Source of the DNA: Diphasiastrum complanatum
Taxonomy: Eukaryota; Streptophyta; Lycopodiopsida; Lycopodiales; Lycopodiaceae
Assembly (NCBI GenBank): GCA_029204225.1
Contig: CM055106.1
Coordinates: 48,993,337 to 49,057,336 of the forward strand
Direction: 5' to 3'
Length of the DNA: 64,000 bases
Under the pieces are notes generated by a model. The model had not been told where the DNA came from. It did not search any database and worked only from the letters and a program-made list of their open reading frames with translations. Within the stretch, counting starts at the first letter, position 1, and each line of letters opens with the position of its first letter. Of this stretch, positions 55,959-64,000 are shown one piece after another. The translations under genes and the position numbers were made by a program.

Positions 55959-57835
55959 ATGGATTCATCTACTAGTTCTTCTCTAATCGACAAACTCGAT
56001 GGGAGTAACTACCATCTCTGGAAGTTCAAAATGAAGGTCATACTACTAGCCAAGGAACTATGGGACATTGTTGATGGCATAGAAGTTAAACCTAAAGGTG
56101 ATGCAGTCACTATCACCAAATGGAGACTGAAAGATGACAAGGCTTTTGTCATGATCACTCTCAACATAAAAGATAATCAAATCAGTCACATACGTGCTGC
56201 TCAGACTGCTAAGGACGTATGGGACATCCTAGCAACCCTCTACGATATCAGGGACGCCTCCTCCAATCTCCATTTGAGGAAGAAATTCTTCACCCTGAGA
56301 ATGTCTGAAGCAGTAAGTGTTTTGAGCCACATTAACACTTTCCAAAATCTTATGGAGTAGATGACTACAACTAGCTCAGTCATTGGAGATACCGATGCTT
56401 TTGTGACTCTATTATCGAGTCTTTTTGAGGCCTATAAGAATTGGGTCCTAGCAATTTCGATCCAGGAGAAGATCACCCTTTCAAGACTAATTTCATTACT
56501 TCAACAAGAGGAGGCCAGAAGAATTGAAACCTCCTCATGCACAGGGTCGGATCCTCAAGCTCTATATTCCAAAAATCAGAAGTTTAGATCCAAAAAGAAG
56601 AGCAATATGTAGTCCATTAGAGGAGTTTTGAGCTCCAAAAAGACCCTTTAAAAATTCGTGCAAGATGTAGTTTATATTATTGAAATATTATAGCACTAAT
56701 ACTTTTGACTTGCCATAATTTTTTAATCGTAGCTTAGAAGTATGTCATCTAAGATATCATTGGAAAGCTCTTGTCGAGCACTTTCCAATGCACTAAACTC
56801 TGCTAGATTCGGACTTACCACTAAAAAGTTATGTCATTTTTAGTGTGGAATCAAAATGTGGACTCAAAAAGTTACGTTACGTAGATTTCAAATTTGAGTG
56901 TTTTGATTGGTCCATGTGTAAGAAAAAATTGAGAAAAATTAAAAAAAAATCTTTACAAAGGGTCTTAATGAATTTAGAACTCCTCTAATGATGATCGAAT
57001 TTTGACTCAGGCTCAAATTTTAGCTCTAGGTCTAATTTTGGCTCAGGGTCGAATTCGAACTCTTCATCTTTCCAACCAAAGCAAAAACTATTCTGCAGAT
57101 ACTGCAAGAAAATTGGACATGAGATCAAGGACTGTAGAACTTTAAAATTCAACAATGAGAAGAAGAAGCAATTCCAACAACAAACGAATTTTGCCTAAAC
57201 CAGTAGATGAAGCAGCCTTTATGACCAAGGTCGGAGAACAACAAAATATTGATTCATGGTATCTCGATTCTGGAGCAACTCAACACATGGCTCACCATTA
57301 AGACTGGTTCAAAGATTATAAATCTTTCACCCACTCTCGAGTTGTGCAACTTGGAGACGACTCATCATATTTGATTCAACATGAAGGAATAGACTCAAAA
57401 TCAAATTTCAGAAAGGTGAAGTCAAATTGCTATCCAACATTCTCCATGTTCCAAATCTGACCATGAATCTGCTCTCAGTTAGCAAAATCACTGATTCAGG
57501 TCAGAGGGTCAAATTCAATACAACCAGCTACACCATCCTTGACAAATCTCGAAAAGTTTTAGCTTTTGGGAGAAGAAGTGACAATCTCTACAAATTCAGC
57601 CATTGTTATTCTTCCAATAGTCAAGCTCTTCACACCTCAACTTCCGAATCATCTGATATGCTTTGGCATTTTAGATTAGGCCATTTGAACTTCAATAATA
57701 CTCAACAAATGTCGACTCAAAAACTAGTACAAGATCTGCCTTCTGTCACCAAGCCAACTTTTCCATGTAAAAGTTGTATAATCAACAAGCATGCTAGAAG
57801 TCCTTTCATTTCTGACTCAGTTCATACATTAGAGA
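55959..57835 (+). pseudogene. copia Gag-protease-pre-integrase
   Basis: Gag begins MDSSTSSSLIDKLDGSNYHL then WKFKMKVILLAKELWDIVDG (ATG at 55959). The UBN2 region runs on after a stop at 56358 (AFVTLLSSLFEAYKNWVLAI). After the MITE the Ser/Asn-rich linker resumes and leads to a CCHC knuckle CRYCKKIGHEIKDC (near 57100-57140), protease WYLDSGATQHMAHH (near 57258-57300, then a stop) and pre-integrase LWHFRLGHLNFNNTQQM (near 57660) with CKSCIINKHARSPF. Integrase catalytic residues are not reached. Known role: virus-like particle formation and polyprotein cleavage; inactive here. Confidence 0.88.
56615..56990. mobile_element. MITE-like element with ~40-bp imperfect terminal inverted repeats
   Basis: Left end CATTAGAGGAGTTTTGAGCTCC...AAGACCCTTT and the reverse complement of the right end CATTAGAGGAGTTCTAAATTCA...AAGACCCTTT match over about 40 bp with a few differences. 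The 376-bp body is noncoding and cleanly splits a copia gag. A second partial copy lies at 49048-49207. The target-site duplication is unclear, so the superfamily is not assigned. Confidence 0.8.
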
Positions 57836-58270
57836 AATATAGAGCCCAACAAGGGCCTTTGAAAAAGATGTTTTTTTTTTCTTATTTTTGTTGCCATGTG
57901 GACCAATTGAAATCTTGAAATCGGGGTTCTACATAACATAGAATTTCCCAAATATAAATATAATAAAAACTTTTTAAATATATTACTATTTCGTCGGACA
58001 GCATGTGAAAATGCTATTGGTTGTTGAGGCCTGCCCTTCCAGCTCATCACTGCCCGAAGAGACCCAAAAATATCAAAAATGAATATGAAAGATGGTTGAA
58101 ATGAGAAAATCGATGTACCATTAATGTATATACATTGTGAAATCATGGTTAACAAGATTAACTAGAGTTGATTCGTAGCGCCAAATAGTTCAGTGTTTCA
58201 AATTTTTGCCAACACATATTTTCATATTTAGGGCTTTTTGCCTACGCATATTTTTAGATCCATAGTTCAG
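57836..58270. other. spacer with duplicated AGTTCAGTGTTT word
   Basis: No gene supported. ATAGTTCAGTGTTT...TTTTTGCC(A/T)ACACATA occurs twice (58186-58222 and 58262-58289), immediately ahead of the unusual gene cluster. It could mark the end of that element. Confidence 0.4.
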
Positions 58271-58289
58271 TGTTTTTGCCTACACATAA

Positions 58290-59662
58290 CGAATGGCACC
58301 ATCAAGGAAGTCGTGCTCCTCAATCGACTCTGTGCTTCTCTTCAACAAGAAAGATGATAATGGATTATGGGTGCCAAAAAAAATTCAAAAAACTCTTGGG
58401 TTTTGACGCATCCATCATCAAGAGGAGCATTTCGAAAAAGCAAAAGGTCAAAACTACCATTTCGATCTTATTGGAAGGCCATAATTTTGGATTTCAGAAC
58501 ATCATCAGGAGGATAATCTATTTCTGAAATTCTAGTCCAACATGTATATATGCATTCAGAGATAAATGTGCAAGGATTCAACCGTCAAGATCACAAAAAA
58601 AGCAATTGTGAGTATTGATATTTTTGATACTTTGATTTTTGTCATTCGTTAATATCTATTAGTAAACTTGCCAATTTGATTATTTTTCTCTTGCAGATTT
58701 ATATCCATCCAACATAAATGAATGGGAGCCTAGTGGATCTCTAGCAGGTGTGTTAGATGCTATTCACACTGATATTGGACAGTTGCAATATCGAGGTAGA
58801 TCTGCAAAAGATCTAGCTGATAGTGAGATCCTTTTTTTTATGAATCAATGTACATTCCTGATACAAAAGGATATTTTGGACAAATAGTCTCAATTCCATT
58901 ACCTAGTTTTGAAAGTGATGAATGGGTTGCTCCAGATGCTGCAGTTTCAGAATCATTTCGTTGCAAGCTATATAATGATGTAAAAAATTCATTAAAGATA
59001 AGCACGAGATCAAAAATAGTCAGATTGAGTTGGTTTATTTCTTTGAATATACTTGTGGATTTCTTTTCAAGTGTCAATGTACACAAAACCCCAACGATGT
59101 TTGTATGCAAAAATTTATCAAATAGTTTATTATCTGAACTTATGGATGAAGGCTGGAACAAAAGATCAGATGGAGAAATAGAATGCAAAATCAAAATGTC
59201 TTCCATGTGCTTTCGTTATTAAATTGAAAAAACAAATTTGGGCTTATGCTTCCATTATCAAAGATGGAAAAAAAATAAAGGTAAATGGATGCCACTCGAT
59301 CAAGACTTGGAAGCCAGTGGACATTCAAAACGAAAAAATATTGAAATTATATACAATGATGCAGTTTTGACATGTGTTGAGGTGAAAGAAGATTGGAGTC
59401 TAAATTACATCAGGCAGGAACTATTGCTCCTACAAGATAATATACTTTCAGACTTCAGATTCATTTTCAATGCTAAACTCGTAAGTAACTATAAACACTC
59501 GATTCTTTATGAATAGTTTCTATCAAAACTTTCTCATACAATCTCTATACTAATTGTAACTCACTTTGTATTAGTTTTATGCAGGTGCGTAAAAGACATG
59601 AGCTCGAGATCAAATGCAGAGATATTGGCGAAACAATCCAACTTATGGAAGAACATTGAGAT
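58290..59662 (+). pseudogene. unidentified split gene A; C-terminal part ubiquitin-like
   Basis: ATG at 58292 opens MAPSRKSCSSIDSVLLFNKK. With a one-base shift in an A-run near 58385 it continues as LLGFDASIIKRSISKKQKVK. A donor at about 58617 (AATT|GTGAGT) and acceptor at about 58696 (CTCTTGCAG) join in phase to LYPSNINEWEPSGSLAGVLD and GRSAKDLADSEILFF. A shift in a T8 run near 58835 leads to YIPDTKGYFGQIVSIPLPSF and WVAPDAAVSESFRCKLYND. One in-frame TAA lies at 59220. A second intron (about 59480-59585, L|GTAAGT...TATGCAG|GTG) joins FRFIFNAKL to VRKRHELEIKCRDI. The end (VEVKEDWSLNYIRQELLLLQ to KCRDI) has the beta-grasp spacing of a ubiquitin-like domain. Function unknown. Confidence 0.5.
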
Positions 59663-59797
59663 TTATATGCAAATACATGTCAATAATCATGTCTTTTTAT
59701 CAATCTAGAAAATTGCATTCCAATCTATATTGATATCAATAAAAATCCCATAAACAGGTTGTTTATATGTAAGATTGTATTTTTTTTTTATGTATCT

Positions 59798-60205
59798 CTA
59801 TTTACAAATGAATTCATATTCAGTAAGTTTTTCTATATTTTCTATATCAGTATTAAAAACTATTAAGGCATCAATCCCCTCTTCTATAATTTCGCCTTCC
59901 TCTGTTTCGGGAAGGACTTGTATGCCTTTTAAGGTAACAGGCCTCTGTCCTATAATTTTGCCTTCCTTTGTATTTAGAAGGACTTCTATGTCTTTTTTAT
60001 CATATATAACAATATCTGCATCTTGAGCAATCTGAAAGGCTGTTAAGACAAGAGCATCATGCTTTTTCGGGCCTTCGATTTCAAGTGTAACACTTACATC
60101 ATTCTGTACATAAGTTCTGATCAAGGGCTCAAAGTTTTTTTGATCTCTGAAGTTTTTTTTATCTCTCTCAACCAGACCTGCTTTCTCACAGGCATGGAAT
60201 GGCAT
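59798..60205 (-). CDS. unidentified 135-residue ORF C
   Basis: An uninterrupted minus frame from the ATG at 60205 to TAG at 59798, lying between plus-strand genes A and B. It is acidic and beta-rich in appearance (TYVQNDVSVTLEIEGPKKHD, IAQDADIVIYDKKDIEVLLN, and a repeated E-T/K-E-G-(K/E)-I-I pattern: NTKEGKIIGQ and ETEEGEIIEE). No signal peptide, helix-turn-helix or known fold is evident. An upstream ATG (MARTKFTAHAIPC) in another frame suggests that the true N-terminus may be longer with a shift. It is intact over 135 codons in AT-rich DNA, so selection is plausible but unproven. Confidence 0.4.
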   Translation of the reverse strand: MPFHACEKAGLVERDKKNFRDQKNFEPLIRTYVQNDVSVTLEIEGPKKHDALVLTAFQIAQDADIVIYDKKDIEVLLNTKEGKIIGQRPVTLKGIQVLPETEEGEIIEEGIDALIVFNTDIENIEKLTEYEFICK

Positions 60206-60508
60206 GGGCAGTGAATTTTGTCCTAGCCATCATTCTCAGAATCAAAAGAAGTAAATTTAAGAAAAAAAAAGTCTGTGATTTGAATATCAAAACCAAGCGC
60301 AAAGAATGAAAACAAAAAAATTTGCGAAAGAATCAAACGTGCCTTACTTTTTCATTATTGTCTGTGCTTTGTACTCGCGCTTGGATCCAATACTCGGTTT
60401 TCTAATATCTCTTTCGAGCGCATAGGATGTTGAGGTTTTGTTCTAACTTGCATTCTATGCCTGAAAGTGAGATTCAAAATCTTTCTTCTATATTTTTTTT
60501 TTGTTGAA

Positions 60509-61992
60509 ATGTCTAATTTCAATTCTAGTCTGCTATCTTTTTTTCATGAAATTGGTATTAGTGATAATATAGAATATTTCAAATCTTTTTTTTTTCTTTT
60601 TATTCTTCCTTCTATTATTGAGGGTCCTAGTGTGGAAGCATTTTTTGATATTTATCTCAGATTTAAGTCTCTGCTCAGTCCTCTCTTTTTCATACCTCAG
60701 AATAAGGACATGACTCATTATCAGGACCTGGTGGCACTCGACAAGCATAGTTATAAAGCTAAGTAAGTTACATAATGATTTCAAGTCTGTAGATGATTGT
60801 CCAATTCACAATAAAAATGTAAATTTGCTGAGTTTCAGTTTGCATTTGTTTTTTTTCTTTGGTTAAATATTACTGATGATTCGGATGCTCGCCCTTCTAC
60901 TTTTGAAGCTGTTTCTTCTAGTGGTACAAAACCTGAAAAGTCGAAGACTGTAGATATAGAAACTTTTTTTTATTGATACGAGCGTTAGTTTAGATGATTG
61001 TACAGATTTTGATCCTGCACGAAATAGGGCATCGTTTATTGGCCCTCGAACTACCAACACCCTTTCTCTTTCTAATAAATCTCTTATTACATTGCCTACT
61101 TATAATATAGATAATAATTTTTTTTTGACACTATCAGATATATCGGATCTTTTTGATTTCACAGAGGCCGAGACTCTTTGTATTTTGAGCAAAGAGCTTC
61201 ATGAATTTTCGGATATAATCGATTATGATGCTGATGATCTTCTCCATAGTGTTGACTATGTAAATAAGAATGAGTTTTATTCAAGGAAAGACTGCTTGAA
61301 AATGGTTGTGAGAAAATGTGCCAAAAAAAATGATTTTCTTTCTGATGAAGAGTTCTTGAGATTTCAAAGCCAGCTTGGTTTTCCAAATACAACTGTCTAT
61401 TCACCAACCTTATTGACATCGAAAGGTGGACATAATATTGAAGGAGAGGCAGTGATCGAAGAAGACAAAGCTGAATGTGTAAGTTTTGTATCTTTCTTGT
61501 ACTAATAGATCCGTAAGGTCAGATTTTATACTGGAGCTTACTTTGTATTTTTTTCATTTCAGGAAACAATTTTTCTTGATGATTTTGCAATTCGTCGATG
61601 GCCAGAGATCCTCTGCTGGAGAATTTTCAAGAGATCATGCACTAGATCATTATCTGAAGTTCTTCGAGAATAATGAGATAAGTGTTGTCCATTCAAAGTT
61701 TCATCAACATGGTGAGACAATGATTATGGCAATCAAGGCATTTTCTCATTTTCTTGGAGGACATAATTTTAATAAGGTGTATAAAATAATTTTTGTAAAA
61801 AGAAATATTGCACTTAAGATTTTAGGAGATGATCTAGTAAATTCCATGCTCAAGTCATCTCATTTTGCATTGTATGCAGCCTACGTTGATCTGAGTAAGC
61901 ATGAAAACTACGAGCTCTTGGAGCCTTACGAGAGAAGGTTGCATGATTCTAAATTGCAACTGTTATTAGAGAAAGTGTCGAAAGCAGAGTAG
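60509..61992 (+). pseudogene. unidentified split gene B
   Basis: Exon 1 is 60509-60762 (MSNFNSSLLSFFHEIGISDN, ending ALDKHSYKA), with donor AA|GTAAGT. Exon 2 is about 60839-61478 after a TTTCAG acceptor: TDDSDARPSTFEAVSSSGTK, a shift in a T8 run near 60970, then IDTSVSLDDCTDFDPARNRA, DLFDFTEAETLCILSKELHE and RKDCLKMVVRKCAKKNDFLS, ending AEC|GTAAGT. Exon 3 from 61563 after TTTCAG joins in phase (ETIFLDDFAIRRWPEIL). It then needs one shift to SSAGEFSRDHALDHYLKFFE and ends EKVSKAE with TAG at 61992. Spliced length is roughly 440 residues. The family is not recognised. A D/E-rich middle and Lys-rich end could suit a DNA-associated accessory protein, but this is a guess. Confidence 0.5.
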
Positions 61993-62053
61993 ATATTGGA
62001 TAACCAAACTTTGTAAACTTTTTCATTTAATATACAAAAAAAAATTTGTATGT

Positions 62054-63960
62054 CTATTGTATAAATTTTGCATTATGACAAATTTGGATTTTTCTGTAAA
62101 ACCAATGGAAAAGTTGCAGTATATAGTTGTTCTTTGTGCTAGTCCCACCATGTTGTGTACTTTTATGAAATGTCGCTCTTGCTTGCCAATGAGATTTTTT
62201 CATTCCTTGCGATGACCATACGCTAAGACTTCTACTATTTCTTGCAAAGAATGTCGAATGATGCCGTAATATGTGCTGCATGTCATAAAAATATAATCTA
62301 AATCAGTACCAAAAGTATTTAAATTAATTGCACATATTTGTCTATAGTAGTGTAACATAGAAATCTTACCATATAGTGTGTTATAGGATCAACACCCCAT
62401 GCACTTCGAACTGCATCCACAAATTCACTGGTTGTTTTCTGTATCATTTGTACATTAGTATTTGAAAATTTATCTTTTCTCAAGTATTTCACCACGTTGT
62501 CTAAGTTTTTCCAAACTTCTACTTTGTGTATACAAGTAGAACCTTCTTCTTCAAAATCTTGAGTTCCAACAATAATCTCTTTCCAAACCGGGTATTGAAT
62601 CTTGGATTGTTTGCCAAAATAATTTGATAAAAATCTTCGAGCTTTGGATCCTCCAATGCTCGGCTTGCATGGAATATTTCCTGTTTTACCTGATAGCTTG
62701 TCATCTTTTTTTTATTTTAACATGGCCTTTATTTAAGCCTGCTTTAGACAACTCATCCTCTAATCTGAAAATAGCTTCCTTCGCAGATGCCTCTGGCTCG
62801 GAATTCCATGCAAACAAGATGTGAAGATATATTATTTTTTCTATTATATGCACCTCTGCATGCAATTTACATATATGAACATTCTGAAGAGGAATTGGTA
62901 GTACAGGTTTCCAATTAGGATCTTCTCGATCTCTTGATATTCCAAACAAGGGTGTTTAGAGTTAGCGCCATACATTGAACATACATTTTAGTGTCTTCAG
63001 ATCTCCTGCTAAATGCCATTCTATGTTGTCAATTCCAAGAATATTGAGTGGAACTCCATCCATGTGATTTTTTATGGTGGCAAGATATGAAATTCTATTA
63101 AATATCCATGAGAAAATGTCATGGTCTTCTTTCATCACCTATAAGAGAAAACAAAAACGTGGTTTAGCCTCATAATATTAACACAGAGAAGATTTCCCAA
63201 ATGAAATTTATACTAAAATGATTATCCCTATTGATTATGCGAAGGAACTGCTATACCTGACATGCTGCCAACCACCAGATATCATTTTCTGATTGAACAC
63301 GGAAGTTGAGGCCTTTTGAGTCTTTTGAATTTGAAAGTGATCCATTCATGATCGTAAGACTGACTCTCTCCATTTTCTGACCTTTTATAATTTCAAACTC
63401 ATCTAACTTGAGAACAACTATCAACTTGTTATTGACATTCTCATTTGTAATACCATAAAATTTTATGATGAATGTTAGTAGCTGATTAATATCAATAAAT
63501 AACTTGTTGGAATTTTTTTATGCTAGACATTCTCCTTTCGAACAATACACTTCATTGATATGAGATGGATTACCAACTATTGTCTGCATACCTCGGTTTA
63601 ACATGTCTCTTTTTTTTAAAAGATGAAATGGTTGTGGGATTGGAAACTTCTTAATATTACCTATGCAAATGTCTCTGGTATCATCTTAAACATTCTTGCA
63701 TATGCTTCTCTACAGATGCTAAAAAATTTACATGTCCCCCTGAACCAATGTAGTGTCTAATATTTTTCCAACTTCATTCATAATGCTATCAGTAACCGAA
63801 GCCTTAATCTTTTTCATTTTTTTATTGTTTAAAATTGATTTCATAGATTTAGAAGTCAAGATAGAACCTAGTGAGTTTCCAATGGAAAGCTCATCGGCCA
63901 AATGGTCTTCAGCAACCAATGCTGATTTGCATTGCAAACATAATGTTCATGAAAATGTCA
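62054..63960 (-). pseudogene. unidentified multi-exon transposase-like protein T
   Basis: Minus-strand exons read in order. The first (about 63960-63728) has CLQCKSALVAEDHLADELSI. The second (about 63725-63257) has IPQPFHLLKKRDMLNRGMQT, KLIVVLKLDEFEIIKGQKME and ENDIWWLAACQ, with donor CAG|GTATAG. The third (63138-62370, acceptor CTTATAG) has GIDNIEWHLAGDLKTLKCMF, GANSKHPCL, AWNSEPEASAKEAIFRLEDE and WGVDPITHYM, with donor ATG|GTAAGA. The fourth (62275-62054, acceptor CATGCAG) has WSSQGMKKSHWQARATFHKS and ends FIQ with a stop. The pattern (acidic beta-strand, then GDLK followed by a small-residue-Cys motif) resembles uncharacterised eukaryotic transposase-like proteins with GD.K.L..GL..A.S.Y.C motifs. 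A stop after GECLA and A-run shifts near 63000 and 62712 interrupt it. Confidence 0.5.
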
Positions 63961-64000
63961 GTAGAAATTAGGAGACTCATAGTATTTACAACAACATGAT

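Larger units (their letters stand above)
55230..57835 (+). mobile_element. Ty1/copia retrotransposon, 5' part only, with MITE insertion
   Basis: LTR-like region, primer-binding site, gag, zinc knuckle, protease and pre-integrase are present. The integrase core, RT, RNase H and 3' LTR are absent. The sequence stops matching at about 57830. A 376-bp inverted-repeat element interrupts gag (56615-56990). It belongs to the same family as the Gag fragment at 37.9-38.7 kb. Confidence 0.85.
58186..64000. mobile_element. putative multi-gene DNA transposon or other mobile element of unknown type
   Basis: Four unrelated frames (A plus, C minus, B plus, T minus) with matching intron style and similar AT-rich codon use occupy 5.8 kb without retroelement motifs. 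T looks like a transposase, while A and B lack known domains apart from a possible ubiquitin-like end in A. Convergent arrangement of B and T leaves only about 60 bp between their stops. No terminal inverted repeats could be located because the right end is outside the window. Host genes cannot be excluded. Confidence 0.4.

Noticed and set aside
58986..59222. Idea that gene A belongs to the neighbouring copia element
   Set aside because: The copia breaks off at about 57.83 kb, and gene A has introns and no Gag, protease, integrase or RT motif.

Overview
The window is nuclear DNA of a land plant with a large, repeat-rich genome. The evidence is a split gene for a plastid-type ferrochelatase with clean GT-AG introns, abundant Ty1/copia and Ty3/gypsy LTR retrotransposon debris, a Helitron with a plant-type Rep, a hAT transposase relic and very long (CT)n/(CA)n/(AT)n microsatellites. 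AT-rich composition, long introns and a host gene swamped by transposons fit a fern, lycophyte or other non-angiosperm, but the lineage cannot be fixed from the sequence alone. No prokaryotic operon, CRISPR array, rRNA or convincing tRNA gene was seen.

Layout. 0.4-1.1 kb: decayed gypsy RT. 1.6-3.8 kb: hAT relic (minus). 4.7-5.0 kb: gypsy integrase scrap. 5.3-6.9 kb: 5' half of a ferrochelatase gene (minus) whose second intron runs off the left edge. 8.0-9.9 kb: internally deleted copia element with both LTRs. 10.1-15.6 kb: copia element (minus) with nearly identical LTRs. 15.9-21.0 kb: gypsy element (minus) lacking protease and RT but carrying an unidentified ORF downstream of integrase. 21-24.5 kb: LTR-like and AT-rich sequence. 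24.5-28.5 kb: microsatellites and a 2.3-kb degenerate short-motif repeat field. 28.9-32.5 kb: Helitron lacking its helicase. 32.6-36.8 kb: copia element (plus) cut off inside RNase H. 36.8-37.6 kb: (CT)n and a hairpin-forming (AT)n. 37.9-40.7 kb: copia gag (minus) and gypsy gag (plus) fragments. 40.7-52.7 kb: AT-rich DNA with copia scraps, LTR ends, an unidentified broken ORF and microsatellites. 52.8-53.3 kb: a small two-exon gene for a 92-residue membrane protein (minus). 55.3-57.8 kb: copia element (plus) with a MITE-like insertion in gag.

The most unusual segment is 58.2-64.0 kb. It holds at least four split or single-exon reading frames on both strands that match no retroelement protein I recognise. 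On the minus strand, a multi-exon protein has the feel of an RNase-H-fold transposase (a KLDEFE segment, a GDLK segment followed by a SKHPC segment, and a late QGMKKSHW segment). Two plus-strand split genes (one ending in what looks like a ubiquitin-like domain) and one small minus-strand ORF accompany it. The arrangement suggests a large, poorly described multi-gene DNA transposon or other mobile element that continues past the right edge.

Many frame breaks in otherwise continuous frames fall in A or T homopolymers, so part of the apparent decay could be assembly error. Only the ferrochelatase and the small membrane-protein gene read as ordinary, undamaged host genes.
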